Shown in pieces: positions 51,501 through 60,525 of a stretch of 64,000 nucleotides of DNA. Source of the stretch: Butyrivibrio fibrisolvens (GTDB lineage: Bacteria; Bacillota; Clostridia; Lachnospirales; Lachnospiraceae); contig NZ_CP146963.1 of assembly GCF_037113525.1 (NCBI RefSeq), forward strand, positions 2,480,001-2,544,000, given 5' to 3'. The notes beneath the pieces were generated by a model, which did no database searches, was not told the DNA's origin, and saw only the letters and a program-made list of their open reading frames with translations. Both the position numbers and the translations under genes were made by a program. How positions within the stretch are numbered: position 1 is the stretch's first letter; the number at the start of each line of letters is the position of its first letter.

Positions 51501-51977
51501 TCAAGCCTTCTGATTAAGCTTTTCAATATTATCAGCCTGACGTTCAATTGCAAAATCCGTAGAACGAAGTTGCATCTGAACTTTCAGAATCTGTTTGTGT
51601 ATATCATCACTCTTGTTGTAATATTCCTGAATTTCCTCGTCGCTTACTTTAAGGTGTTTTTCTGCAATAGCGCCCGGAAGTACGAATTTCTTTACAACCT
51701 TACCGAATTTAACTTCTATATACTTTCCATCCTGAGAAGTAACCTTGCCTTCTCCAAATTTCACATGCTCAACCTTAAGACCTTTGGCATTCTTCTCACC
51801 AAGGTCATCAGATTGCTTATTCAAAGAAGCAAGAACTTCTTCATATTCATCGCGCTGTCTGTGAAGCTCTTGCATCTGGCGATCCGCTTCTTCTAAGAGC
51901 TCCCTTGTCTTTTTGGTTTTCTTTCTGGTTTTAACTTCCTTCTTTTCTACCTGTTCCTCCTCAAGATTGAGAGCCAT
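51501..51977 (-). CDS. coiled-coil protein with PcrA/UvrD-type Tudor domain
   Basis: A 158-residue protein. A basic start (KKEVKTRKKTKKTR) leads into coiled-coil, then residues about 68-105 read KVEHVKFGEGKVTSQDGKYI and EVKFG, the signature of the C-terminal Tudor domain of PcrA/UvrD helicases that binds RNA polymerase. A second coiled-coil closes it. A stand-alone Tudor protein may bind RNA polymerase or nucleic acid. Upstream (51978-52315) I see only its promoter region and the metA terminator. Confidence 0.65.
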   Translation of the reverse strand: MALNLEEEQVEKKEVKTRKKTKKTRELLEEADRQMQELHRQRDEYEEVLASLNKQSDDLGEKNAKGLKVEHVKFGEGKVTSQDGKYIEVKFGKVVKKFVLPGAIAEKHLKVSDEEIQEYYNKSDDIHKQILKVQMQLRSTDFAIERQADNIEKLNQKA

Positions 51978-52248
51978 AATAAAATCTCCTTTTCTTATAC
52001 TAAGATGCAGGTGTCATCAGTATCTTCCAACACCTTACGACAGCTGAATTGCTAAAACCATATCTTATTTTTCAAACAACACCATATATATATTTTAAAT
52101 CTTTCAGGTATGTTTTTCAAACGATTTTTACGTAATTCCGTTAATTAATTTTCATCTGGTATCGTCTTAATATAGGCTATACTGATAAATAAAGTCTTAC
52201 GATAGATATATTTTTAAAACATCTTTAGCAGAGCATTTTTTTATGATA
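51978..52248. other. intergenic stretch between the Tudor-like gene and the metA terminator
   Basis: A+T-rich, with no gene or clear structure. It should contain the promoter of the minus-strand Tudor-like gene. Confidence 0.4.
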
Positions 52249-52301
52249 ATAAAAAAGCTATGCTCCGAATGATCGAGAATCATTTTTGCATAGCTTTTTA
52301 A
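52249..52301 (-). terminator. terminator of metA
   Basis: AAAAAGCTATGC/GCATAGCTTTTT, 12 perfect pairs, with an inner AATGAT/ATCATT hairpin and T6 on the minus strand. Confidence 0.9.
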
Positions 52302-52315
52302 TATTACTAATTGTA

Positions 52316-53284
52316 TTAATCCGTCTTCTCTGTAAGTGCCTTGGATGCTTTGACCATATTCTCTGCATCTAAGATCTGGCCCCATTTATAAGGTGTTGCC
52401 TGGTATACGTAATAGTTAAGCCAGTTTGAATACAGAAGGTTGCAGTGCGCTCTCCAGGTAAGCCTTGGCTTATTGCTTGGATTATCGTCCGGATAATAGT
52501 TTCTTGGAAGGGGGGTACTAAGGCCCTTACCAATATCACGCTTATACTCACTATCAAGTGTGTAACGGTCGTATTCTGCATGACCGAAGCTGAATATCTG
52601 TTTGCCATCCTTGGTCATACAGAGCATTGCTCCTGCTTCAAAAGACTGGGCAAGTACGATCAGCTTGTTACAGTTATGAATATCCTCTATCGGGACTGAT
52701 GTGTATCTGCTGTGCGGAATGTAGAATACGTCGTCGAATCCTCTTATAAGCGGAACCTTTCTGTTTGAAACCTTATGAGCATAGATTCCGAAGAGCTTCT
52801 GAGGAAGCTGGATCTTCTTAAGTCCAAAGTGGTAATAGCAAGCAGCCTGTGCGCCCCAACAGATGTGGAAGGTTGATGTCACGTGCTTCTTGGTCCATTC
52901 GAAGATCTCACAGAGTTCATCCCAGTAATCCACTTCTTCAAAGTCCATCTGCTCCACAGGCGCACCTGTAATGATCATACCGTCGTAATGATTGTCCTTA
53001 AGCTCCTCAAATGTGTTATAAAAGCTGTTAAGGTGGGTTGTAGATGTATGTCCCGCCTGATGAGAGCTTACCCTCATAAATGTCACATCGATCTGAAGAG
53101 GCGTATTTGAAAGAGATCTAAGAAGCTGAAGTTCTGTGTCTTCTTTAAGCGGCATCAGATTAAGGATACAGATTGAAAGGGGTCTGATATCCTGGTGCAT
53201 AGCCCTGTTTTCATCTACAACGAATATATTTTCTTTTTCAAGCTGTTCCCTTGCAGGAAGATCATTTTGTATCTTAATAGGCAT
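52316..53284 (-). CDS. metA: homoserine O-acyltransferase MetA
   Basis: A 322-residue cytoplasmic enzyme of the MetA family, first committed step of methionine synthesis. The catalytic cysteine is in HICWGAQAACYYHFG, a His-Glu pair lies further on, and the blocks LNLMPLKEDTELQLLRSLSN and FMRVSSHQAGHTS are diagnostic. Many Firmicutes MetA proteins use acetyl-CoA instead of succinyl-CoA; the sequence alone does not settle that here. It follows ligA on the same strand, with a structured spacer but no S-box riboswitch. Confidence 0.9.
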   Translation of the reverse strand: MPIKIQNDLPAREQLEKENIFVVDENRAMHQDIRPLSICILNLMPLKEDTELQLLRSLSNTPLQIDVTFMRVSSHQAGHTSTTHLNSFYNTFEELKDNHYDGMIITGAPVEQMDFEEVDYWDELCEIFEWTKKHVTSTFHICWGAQAACYYHFGLKKIQLPQKLFGIYAHKVSNRKVPLIRGFDDVFYIPHSRYTSVPIEDIHNCNKLIVLAQSFEAGAMLCMTKDGKQIFSFGHAEYDRYTLDSEYKRDIGKGLSTPLPRNYYPDDNPSNKPRLTWRAHCNLLYSNWLNYYVYQATPYKWGQILDAENMVKASKALTEKTD

Positions 53285-53309
53285 AACTGATTCTCCACTA
53301 AATATAAAT

Positions 53310-53443
53310 GTCGTAATAGATTCTTGGAATCATACAAGCGTGATTCTATTCACATTAACAAGAATCCATATATTATTGGATCACTCAAACTACAGGACGT
53401 AGTTACGACATGTTTAGAAGTTCATGGATGAACTTCTATGTCG
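53310..53443 (-). promoter_or_regulatory. multi-hairpin spacer between ligA and metA
   Basis: GTCGTAA/TTACGAC (53310-53316 with 53403-53409) encloses GATTCTTG/CAAGAATC, which encloses GAATC/GATTC. A second hairpin (53407-53443) has CGACAT/ATGTCG outside AGAAGTTCA/TGAACTTCT. The two share 53407-53409 and cannot form together. It is not an S-box, SAM-II or T-box as far as I can see. It may be a metA regulatory leader or a small inserted repeat. Confidence 0.45.
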
Positions 53444-53513
53444 GGAATAAGAAACTCATAATAAATACAAATTTCCAACTTCAAAGCAACAATAATTTCT
53501 AATTCTCAAAATA

Positions 53514-55517
53514 TCATTCTGATACTCTGCTAAGAAGTTCTTCTTCAGTAATGATCGGTATTCCAAGTTCCTTTGCCTTCTTGTTCTTACCTGAATTAGA
53601 TGTAATATCATTATTGATAAGTGCATAAGTCTTCTTGGAAACGCTTCCTGATACGCTTCCGCCATGGTTTTCAATAAAGGCCACCATTGCATCTCTATTA
53701 GCGAATTTCTCAAGGCTTCCCGTTATAACATAGGTCTGGCCTGCAAGTTCACTTGTAGTTTCAGTCTTTTCGGCTGCAAATGTAAGGCCGTATTCCTTAA
53801 GTCTTTCAAGGAGCTTAATATTGGACTCCTTATGGAAAAAGTCATGAATGCAAAGAGCTGTAGTCTCTCCTACATCCTGAACTTCTACAAGCTGATCGAT
53901 TCTTGCATGCATCAGATCATCGATACTGTCAAAGGCTTTCATGATAGTCTTTGAAGAAGTCTTACCTACATTGGGTATAGAAAGTCCTGTTAGGAGTCTT
54001 GCAGGCTCATTTGATTTAGACCCTTCAATTGCATTAAGAACGTTGTCAGTGCCCTTCTGCTTGCCTATAAGGCCTTTTTCTATGAGTTCTGTTCTATGAT
54101 CCTTAAGAAGGTATATATCGGCTATATCGTGAAGATAACCGTTGTCTATAAGGGTTCTGATATATTCTTCACCAAAGCCCTTGATATCCATAGCATCGCG
54201 ACCTACGAAGTTGATGATACGTCTCTCAAGCTTAGCAGGGCAATCGTCGTTAATACATACCATATCAGCTGTATCAGGCTCTCTGACTACCTTGCCGCCG
54301 CATACAGGGCAGATATCAGGGATCTTGAATGTAACTGAATCTGCAGGGTTCTTATCAGCAACTACGCTTCTGATCTTGGGGATGATCTCACCTGACTTAT
54401 AAACAAGTACAGTGCGACCTATTCCTATTCCAAGATTGTCGATAAAATCCTGATTGTGAAGAGTTGCTCTTGAAACTGTTGTTCCGCAGAGCCTTACTTC
54501 TGAAAATACTGCTGTCGGATTGACTCTTCCTGTCATACCTACAGAAAGCTCTATGTCCTTGATCACAGCTTCCTTTTCTTCAGGTGGATACTTATAAGCT
54601 ATATGTCCGCTTGAATACTTGGATCCTGCCGGGAAATCGTCTCTGTAAGCGATCTGGTCTATCTTGATAACTGCTCCGTCGATATCGTAAGGAAGTGTTC
54701 CTCTGGATTCTCCTATTGCATCAATTCTAGCCAGTATCTCATCATCTGTTGTGCAAACCGTTGACGGAACCACTGCCATCTTCATGGCTTTAAGCTTTTC
54801 AAGGCCTTCTGAATGAGAAGCTATCTGCGGATCAGATCTTTGTATATTAAAAATAAACATTGAAAGGCCACGTTCTCTTACCATTCCACTATCAAGCTGG
54901 CGAAGAGTTCCTGCTGCGCAGTTTCTTGGATTGGCAAAAGTTTTTTTGCCATGAGCTTCCTGAATCCTGTTGGTCTTATCAAAGTCTTCGTGGCTCATAT
55001 ATACTTCACCGCGAACTTCAAGGGAATTAAAGTCAGATGAGATGCTTCTGACAACGTCCGGTATTACAAGGGCATTAGAAGTAACATCTTCACCTATAAG
55101 ACCGTCGCCTCTTGTCTCTGCAAGAGAAAGCTTGCCATTCTCATATCTGATACTCATTGAAAGTCCGTCGATCTTGTGCTCTACACAGAAGCGAACGTCA
55201 GGGTGCATGGCTCTTACGTCGTGAACCCATTCAAGAACTTCTTCTTTGGTGAATACGTCCTGAATAGAGAGCATAGGAACATCATGCTCTACAGTAACGC
55301 CTGCAGTTCTCTTTACAGAGCCGCCGATGATTCTTGTTGGTGAATCCTCAGATATAAGTTCAGGATGCTCTTTCTCAACTGCCTTAAGCTGAAGCATAAG
55401 CTGATCGTATTCATAATCACTTATCTGTGGAGCATCCTGATTATAGTAACAATCCATGTGGTATCTGATAGTATCACACAGATTCTTGTATTCTTGTATT
55501 AAATTAGTCTCTCCCAC
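53514..55517 (-). CDS. ligA: NAD+-dependent DNA ligase LigA
   Basis: A 667-residue enzyme that seals nicks in replicating DNA using NAD+. The adenylated lysine is in CVEHKIDGLSMSIR (KxDG), the OB fold is near 330-400, a four-cysteine zinc finger is CPVCGGKVVREPD to CINDDCPAK, HhH motifs follow and a BRCT domain closes the protein (LAGQTYVITGSLEKFANRDA). Length is normal. The start is GTG at 55517, preceded by GAGGA. Confidence 0.95.
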   Translation of the reverse strand: MGETNLIQEYKNLCDTIRYHMDCYYNQDAPQISDYEYDQLMLQLKAVEKEHPELISEDSPTRIIGGSVKRTAGVTVEHDVPMLSIQDVFTKEEVLEWVHDVRAMHPDVRFCVEHKIDGLSMSIRYENGKLSLAETRGDGLIGEDVTSNALVIPDVVRSISSDFNSLEVRGEVYMSHEDFDKTNRIQEAHGKKTFANPRNCAAGTLRQLDSGMVRERGLSMFIFNIQRSDPQIASHSEGLEKLKAMKMAVVPSTVCTTDDEILARIDAIGESRGTLPYDIDGAVIKIDQIAYRDDFPAGSKYSSGHIAYKYPPEEKEAVIKDIELSVGMTGRVNPTAVFSEVRLCGTTVSRATLHNQDFIDNLGIGIGRTVLVYKSGEIIPKIRSVVADKNPADSVTFKIPDICPVCGGKVVREPDTADMVCINDDCPAKLERRIINFVGRDAMDIKGFGEEYIRTLIDNGYLHDIADIYLLKDHRTELIEKGLIGKQKGTDNVLNAIEGSKSNEPARLLTGLSIPNVGKTSSKTIMKAFDSIDDLMHARIDQLVEVQDVGETTALCIHDFFHKESNIKLLERLKEYGLTFAAEKTETTSELAGQTYVITGSLEKFANRDAMVAFIENHGGSVSGSVSKKTYALINNDITSNSGKNKKAKELGIPIITEEELLSRVSE

Positions 55518-55565
55518 TATATGTCCTCACTTAAAATATTATAAAATCAAATATCATGATATCAC

Positions 55566-55590
55566 AAAATCCGCAGCTAGTGCGGATTTT
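55566..55590. terminator. terminator between the pseudouridine synthase and ligA genes
   Basis: AAAATCCGCA/TGCGGATTTT, ten pairs with a five-base loop and T4 on both strands. Confidence 0.7.
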
Positions 55591-55635
55591 GAATTATATT
55601 AAATAATTATAAGAACCTATTTGAACCAGGAAATA

Positions 55636-56373
55636 TCACTCTTTCCTGAGATCGCATTTTGAATACAATGTATACAAATCTTTGCCTGTAATCTCTCTTA
55701 CTTCGCCGGGCTTCATATCACCAAGCTGTATATTAAGAACTCTGATACGCATCAGTTCTCTTACGTTGTAGCCAAGCGCCTTACACATTCGTCTGATCTG
55801 TCTGTTCAGACCCTGAGTAAGGATGATCCTGAAAGAATTTCTTCCTGTCTTAACAACCTTACATCTCTTGGTAGTAACATCAAGATCCTCAAGGTATACT
55901 CCGCCTGCCATCTGACGAAGGAAGGCTCCGTTGACTTCCTTATCGACTCTTACAACGTATTCCTTCTCATGATCATTAGCAGACTTCATCATTCTGTTGA
56001 TGAGCTCGCCATCATTGGATAAAATAAGCAGTCCGCTTGAATTAGCATCCAATCGTCCTGCGTAATTAACCTTTACCGGAGTCTTGACTTCACTTGCCAC
56101 AGTACGCTTTGCATGAGCATCACGCTGCGTGCAGACAACACCTTCCGGCTTATAATATGCATATACTTTGGTCTCGCTTACAAGTTTGATTCTCTTGCCA
56201 TCAATCTTTACTACATCTCCAGGGTTAACTTTGGTACCAGCAAGAGCTGGCTGCCCATTAACAGATACTCGACCCTCGTCGATGATCTTGTCAGCATCTC
56301 TGCGAGAGCAAATGCCGCACTGCGCTATATACTTATTAAGCCTAACCTGCTCGCTCTCGTCTTTATGACTCAT
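55636..56373 (-). CDS. rRNA pseudouridine synthase, RluB/RsuA family
   Basis: A 245-residue enzyme. An S4 RNA-binding domain (VRLNKYIAQCGICSRRDADK) is followed by the pseudouridine synthase core with the catalytic Asp in GRLDANSSGLLILSNDG and the closing LNRQIRRMCKALGYNV. RsuA/RluB enzymes modify 16S or 23S rRNA; RluB is more likely by order of motifs. The start is at 56373, six bases after GGAG; the ATG four codons earlier overlaps that ribosome site. Confidence 0.9.
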   Translation of the reverse strand: MSHKDESEQVRLNKYIAQCGICSRRDADKIIDEGRVSVNGQPALAGTKVNPGDVVKIDGKRIKLVSETKVYAYYKPEGVVCTQRDAHAKRTVASEVKTPVKVNYAGRLDANSSGLLILSNDGELINRMMKSANDHEKEYVVRVDKEVNGAFLRQMAGGVYLEDLDVTTKRCKVVKTGRNSFRIILTQGLNRQIRRMCKALGYNVRELMRIRVLNIQLGDMKPGEVREITGKDLYTLYSKCDLRKE

Positions 56374-56452
56374 AAAAATCTCCATTCAATTCAATAATCA
56401 AAACATATAAACAATTTCCCAAGTCTCTAAAAGAAAATCAGGAAATCATGTA

Positions 56453-57295
56453 TCATGCGCTAAAGCTTCTGAGTGTATCAACAGCCTTAGTCTTTATAAT
56501 AGCTTCATAGCTCTCTTCTACATTAGCGATATAAATAGGGCTGCTTGTTACAAAATTGCCGAATTCATATGCAGTAGTAAATACTGAAGCAAAATGTGCC
56601 ACACTGTCAGTACCTTTTTCAAAATGCAGATAATACAGGTCATCCTTAGGATTCTTGTAAAGGCTTGTCTGCATCTTTATCCTGCCTGTTACCATATGTG
56701 CAAATCTTATGATATCAGCCATATTAGTGAAAGAAAAAACAAAGCCTGTAGACTCAAGTCTGTCCAGAGCAAAAGATTTACGTTTTCTTTTACTATCACG
56801 GATCTGAGAAAGGCGCTCGCTATTATTCTTTTTATTAAGGCCGTTTCCAGCATTATGCTTGCCGGGATATGTATTCTTTATAATATCATGCTTCTCAGTC
56901 TCAACTTCGTGAATGTGCTGAAGATACTGATTGATCCTTTCAATTCTCTCCTGTTCAGGAGCATCGCCCAGTTCTTCGAGGAAATTCTTAGGAAACTGAA
57001 TTCCTGCATCATGAGTAAGCTTCTCAAGAAGATCCTGAATAGTTCCATCCGGATCCTCGCTCAAAGTGATAGAGATACGATTATCAGGAGTTACTGTAAC
57101 CTGCATTGGCATGCAAGTGCCTTCCATTGGCTTATAGTCAACTTCTTCCTCAGCCTTTTCGATAATCTCCCTGAGAAAATCCATAGCCTCTTTTTTCTTG
57201 GTCAGAAGATCCTGAAGACCAATACCATACTCTTCCAGATCTTCCTCCGAAATAATACATTCAACACGTGTATCATCAACGCGATTAAACTTCAT
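56453..57295 (-). CDS. mecA: MecA adaptor protein
   Basis: A 280-residue adaptor of the ClpCP protease. The N-terminal substrate-binding domain begins MKFNRVDDTRVECIISEEDL, and a charged linker (about 145-190) leads into the C-terminal ClpC-binding domain. MecA proteins hand substrates (ComK in Bacillus) to ClpC. The ATG at 57295 is seven bases from AGG; an upstream 13-codon extension is rejected. The linker is longer than in Bacillus. Confidence 0.85.
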   Translation of the reverse strand: MKFNRVDDTRVECIISEEDLEEYGIGLQDLLTKKKEAMDFLREIIEKAEEEVDYKPMEGTCMPMQVTVTPDNRISITLSEDPDGTIQDLLEKLTHDAGIQFPKNFLEELGDAPEQERIERINQYLQHIHEVETEKHDIIKNTYPGKHNAGNGLNKKNNSERLSQIRDSKRKRKSFALDRLESTGFVFSFTNMADIIRFAHMVTGRIKMQTSLYKNPKDDLYYLHFEKGTDSVAHFASVFTTAYEFGNFVTSSPIYIANVEESYEAIIKTKAVDTLRSFSA

Positions 57296-57398
57296 ATAAA
57301 TACCTGCCGTCCCCTTCGGCCTAAAACCTTTCAATATTCTTGTGAAAAACTTTTTAACAGTATATCACAAGATATCTTTTAATTAAATAAAGCAAAAA

Positions 57399-57845
57399 TT
57401 AATCTTCTCTAATATTTCCTATAACTTTGTATAGTAATTTATATAGAACTTGAGCTTCCTCCTGGGTTAATTTTACACAAGAGCCCATATTTTCAGGAAT
57501 GCAAAGGGCTTCATCCCTGAGCTTTTCTCCTGCTGGAGTGATTGTCACTTCAAGATTTCTTTCATCAGCTGCATTACGCTCTCTGTTTATATAACCTTTT
57601 GCTTCAAGTTTTTTAAGTACAGGTGTAAGCGTACCTGAATCAAGGAAAAGACACTTTCCGAGGGTTTTTACATTGACCTTCTTCTTTTCCCAAAGAACCA
57701 TCATTGTAATATATTGTGTATAAGTCAGATCAATTTTGTCCAAGAAAGGTTTATACGACCTTACTATTTCTTTTGAACAAGCGTAAAGTGGAAAACAAAG
57801 CTGATTCTCAAGTTTTAATGAATCATATTTCTTTTCTTCCGACAT
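57399..57845 (-). CDS. MarR-family regulator (OhrR-like)
   Basis: A 148-residue winged-helix repressor. CFPLYACSKEIVRSYKPFLD, with Cys17 near the N-terminus, is the OhrR-type start in which a reactive cysteine senses peroxides. The wing helix is LGKCLFLDSGTLTPVLKKLE. It is two bases downstream of the P-type ATPase gene and likely regulates the unit. GGAAG precedes the ATG. Confidence 0.85.
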   Translation of the reverse strand: MSEEKKYDSLKLENQLCFPLYACSKEIVRSYKPFLDKIDLTYTQYITMMVLWEKKKVNVKTLGKCLFLDSGTLTPVLKKLEAKGYINRERNAADERNLEVTITPAGEKLRDEALCIPENMGSCVKLTQEEAQVLYKLLYKVIGNIRED

Positions 57846-57847
57846 TT

Positions 57848-60199
57848 TTATGACTTCCTTTTCCTATTTTTGTATTTGTTTTCTATCCACTCACACAGCT
57901 TTGTAAGATAGCGCATACATGGCTCTGTGGCAATTACAAAAAGTGCAAAGAGCATTACACACTCTTTAGATACATACGTAATTGCGAACAGATCACTAAA
58001 TACAATTGCTGCAAATACCATTCCTATAATACACCCAAATATAACTCTTGTGCGGAATTTATTCATAGGTGAGCTTATATGGATAAGTATCATAAAACCG
58101 ACAATTGTCATTACAAAGGTTGCCGCAACTGAAATATCCTCGGTTGAAACACCAAAAGTCTCGCCAAATATTACCAGAGTTGCGATAGCCAAAAAGTCGG
58201 TGATAGCCGCAGGAAGAGCTTTCATCATGACATGGATCAAAAATGATCCGCTGCTTCTCTTGGTATTATCTTCAAGAGCAAAGAAGAAAGCAGGAATACC
58301 AATATTAAACATACTGATAAATGTTACCTGCGAAGCCTGAAGTGGATATGTCATCAGGCTGACAATAGCGAATATCGATAACAATAGTGAAAAAATATTC
58401 TTAACAAGGAACAGTGTAGCTGATCTTGTGATATTGTTGATATCTCTTCTACCTTCAGACACTATCTGCTTCATGTGTGAGAAGTCAGAATCAAGAAGGA
58501 CTACCTGTGCAGCCTGCATGGCTGCTTCTGAACCTGCCGCCATAGCTATAGAACAGTCTGCATCCTTCATTGCAAGAATATCGTTAACACCGTCACCGGT
58601 CATGGCAACTTTATGACCGGCTTTTTGAAGAGCTTTAACAAGCTTTTGCTTTTGCTCAGGCTGAACTCTTCCAAATACTGTATACTTGTCTGCGGCTTCA
58701 AAGAGCATCTCATCGTTAAGAGGGCGAACATCTACATATTTCTCTGCCCCTTCGATTCCGGCCTGTCTTGCAACCTCTGAGACAGTCACAGGGTTATCAC
58801 CTGATATAACTTTAACTTCAACTCCCTGTTTTCTGAAATAAGCAAAGGTTTCAGCCGCATTCTCTCTAAGCGGATTCTGTAAAAGAACGAACATTACAGG
58901 AGTAACGTTGCCATCTCCGGTTCCGTTTTCAGGAACAGGAACAGATGACTCTTCATCAGAGTATTCAGCAAAAACTATAACTCTGAGTCCCTTACCTGCA
59001 TATTCATTAACAAGTGGCTTGTACTTCTCATAATCCTTTTGAAGGATTATATCAGGAGCGCCAAGAACATAGGTCTTGTCATCAAACTGAACACCGGAAT
59101 ACTTTCTGACTGATGAAAATGGCAGATTAGAAACACATCCTCTGGCTCCCATTGACGGGAAATAATCCGCCAGCGCCTTCATAGTCATATTGTCATCAGG
59201 AAGGGCTTCTATGTATTCCGACATTCGGATACGATCCTGTGTCTGCTGCTCTTCACTTCTTCCTTCTGCAGGAATGATGTCACATACAAGCATTGAGTTG
59301 TCGGTGATAGTACCAGTCTTATCAACGCAAAGGACATCTACCCTCGCAAGCGTCTCTGTACTCTTCATGTCATGAAGCATGACCTGATTCATACCAAGTC
59401 TTACAGCACTCATGGCAAGGGCAAGACTCACAAGAAGGTACATGCCTTCAGGAATCATACCAATAACTGCGGCAACCATAGAAACTATGCTTTCGCTAAA
59501 GTTATTGCCAAGAGCAAGAGACTGCCACATGAGCGTTACGCCCACAGGAATAATGGCAATACCTGAGAAAATGACTATCCTGTTTATGGACTTGATCATC
59601 TCTGACTGCTCACCGGCTTTCATCTTCTTGGCACGAAGGGTAAGCTGTGATATATAGGATTTCTCGCCAACACGAATAAGACGTGCATAACAAAGTCCAT
59701 TGACAACAAAACTACCACTCATAAGTTCGCTGTCAACTTTTTTATTGATCTCGTCCGCCTCGCCTGTAAGAAGTGCCTCGTTTACATTGACTTCACCGGA
59801 TATAACTATTGCATCAGCCGGAATCTGTACGCCGCTTCTTAGAACTATCACGTCGTCTATAACCAGATTCTGAATCGGAACTGTTATCTCCTCACCATCT
59901 CTTAAAACCTGGCAAGTAGGCGTATTAAGAACCGAGAGGTTATCTAAAACCTTCTTAGCCTTAAGCTCCTGAAAAATACCGATAAGGGTATTTGCAATAA
60001 CAACCGGTAAAAATGTAAGCGACCTGTATGAGCCGGCGATTATAAGTAAAACCGCCAACACAGTAAAGATCAGGTTGAAATATGTAAATATGTTTTCTTT
60101 TAAGATATCTTTCGTGGATTTCTGGGCATTATCAATCTGAGTATTGCCATAGCCACGTATATATCTGTCCTGCGCCTCCTGTGCAGTAAGTCCTGTCAT
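57848..60199 (-). CDS. cation-transporting P-type ATPase (CtpE/Exp7-like)
   Basis: A 783-residue E1-E2 ATPase with about eight to ten membrane helices. The phosphorylated Asp is in CVDKTGTITD, the dephosphorylation loop is LTGEADEINKKV and the hinge is TGDGVNDILAMKDADCSIAM. The ion-binding helix PEGMYLLVSLALAMSAVRLG resembles the CtpE/Exp7 subgroup that handles Ca2+ or Mg2+. No N-terminal metal-binding domain. It forms a unit with the MarR gene downstream. Confidence 0.85.
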   Translation of the reverse strand: MTGLTAQEAQDRYIRGYGNTQIDNAQKSTKDILKENIFTYFNLIFTVLAVLLIIAGSYRSLTFLPVVIANTLIGIFQELKAKKVLDNLSVLNTPTCQVLRDGEEITVPIQNLVIDDVIVLRSGVQIPADAIVISGEVNVNEALLTGEADEINKKVDSELMSGSFVVNGLCYARLIRVGEKSYISQLTLRAKKMKAGEQSEMIKSINRIVIFSGIAIIPVGVTLMWQSLALGNNFSESIVSMVAAVIGMIPEGMYLLVSLALAMSAVRLGMNQVMLHDMKSTETLARVDVLCVDKTGTITDNSMLVCDIIPAEGRSEEQQTQDRIRMSEYIEALPDDNMTMKALADYFPSMGARGCVSNLPFSSVRKYSGVQFDDKTYVLGAPDIILQKDYEKYKPLVNEYAGKGLRVIVFAEYSDEESSVPVPENGTGDGNVTPVMFVLLQNPLRENAAETFAYFRKQGVEVKVISGDNPVTVSEVARQAGIEGAEKYVDVRPLNDEMLFEAADKYTVFGRVQPEQKQKLVKALQKAGHKVAMTGDGVNDILAMKDADCSIAMAAGSEAAMQAAQVVLLDSDFSHMKQIVSEGRRDINNITRSATLFLVKNIFSLLLSIFAIVSLMTYPLQASQVTFISMFNIGIPAFFFALEDNTKRSSGSFLIHVMMKALPAAITDFLAIATLVIFGETFGVSTEDISVAATFVMTIVGFMILIHISSPMNKFRTRVIFGCIIGMVFAAIVFSDLFAITYVSKECVMLFALFVIATEPCMRYLTKLCEWIENKYKNRKRKS

Positions 60200-60217
60200 A
60201 ATAACCTTCCTGGTGCA

Positions 60218-60496
60218 TTATTTTGCTGTGTGATGAATATTTCTGATCGGAATATTTGCATACAAAGCAGGTACTGAGTTAGTACCGCTTTCATCTGTTT
60301 CCATCTGAGTAATGTGAATATCTAACTGGTCTTTGTCTACCTCAGCATACTTGGAAAGCACTTCAAGAATATCGCTCTTAATACGTTCCATTATTTCAGG
60401 TGAGCAATTAGCACGATCAGAGACAAGAACCATCTTAAGTCTGTCTTTTGCAACATCACCTGAACTTTTCTTTTTGAACAAATCTGACAGTTTCAT
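60218..60496 (-). CDS. minE: cell division topological specificity factor MinE
   Basis: A 92-residue protein. The opening MKLSDLFKKKSSGDVAKDRL is the membrane-targeting sequence plus anti-MinCD segment; the dimer domain follows (SDILEVLSKYAEVDKDQLDI). MinE drives MinD off the pole and positions the division site. It is last in minC-minD-minE, 30 bases after minD. Confidence 0.9.
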   Translation of the reverse strand: MKLSDLFKKKSSGDVAKDRLKMVLVSDRANCSPEIMERIKSDILEVLSKYAEVDKDQLDIHITQMETDESGTNSVPALYANIPIRNIHHTAK

Positions 60497-60525
60497 TGTA
60501 CGTCTCCCCTTCCGCCTGGTAGTTT

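Noticed and set aside
53285..53513. S-box (SAM-I) riboswitch upstream of metA
   Set aside because: Neither the AGAGGNGGAGGGA-type 5' core nor the AACC-type internal motif of the S-box is present; only unrelated hairpins are seen.
56594..57382. 262-residue plus-strand frame
   Set aside because: Antisense to mecA with no recognisable domain or ribosome site.
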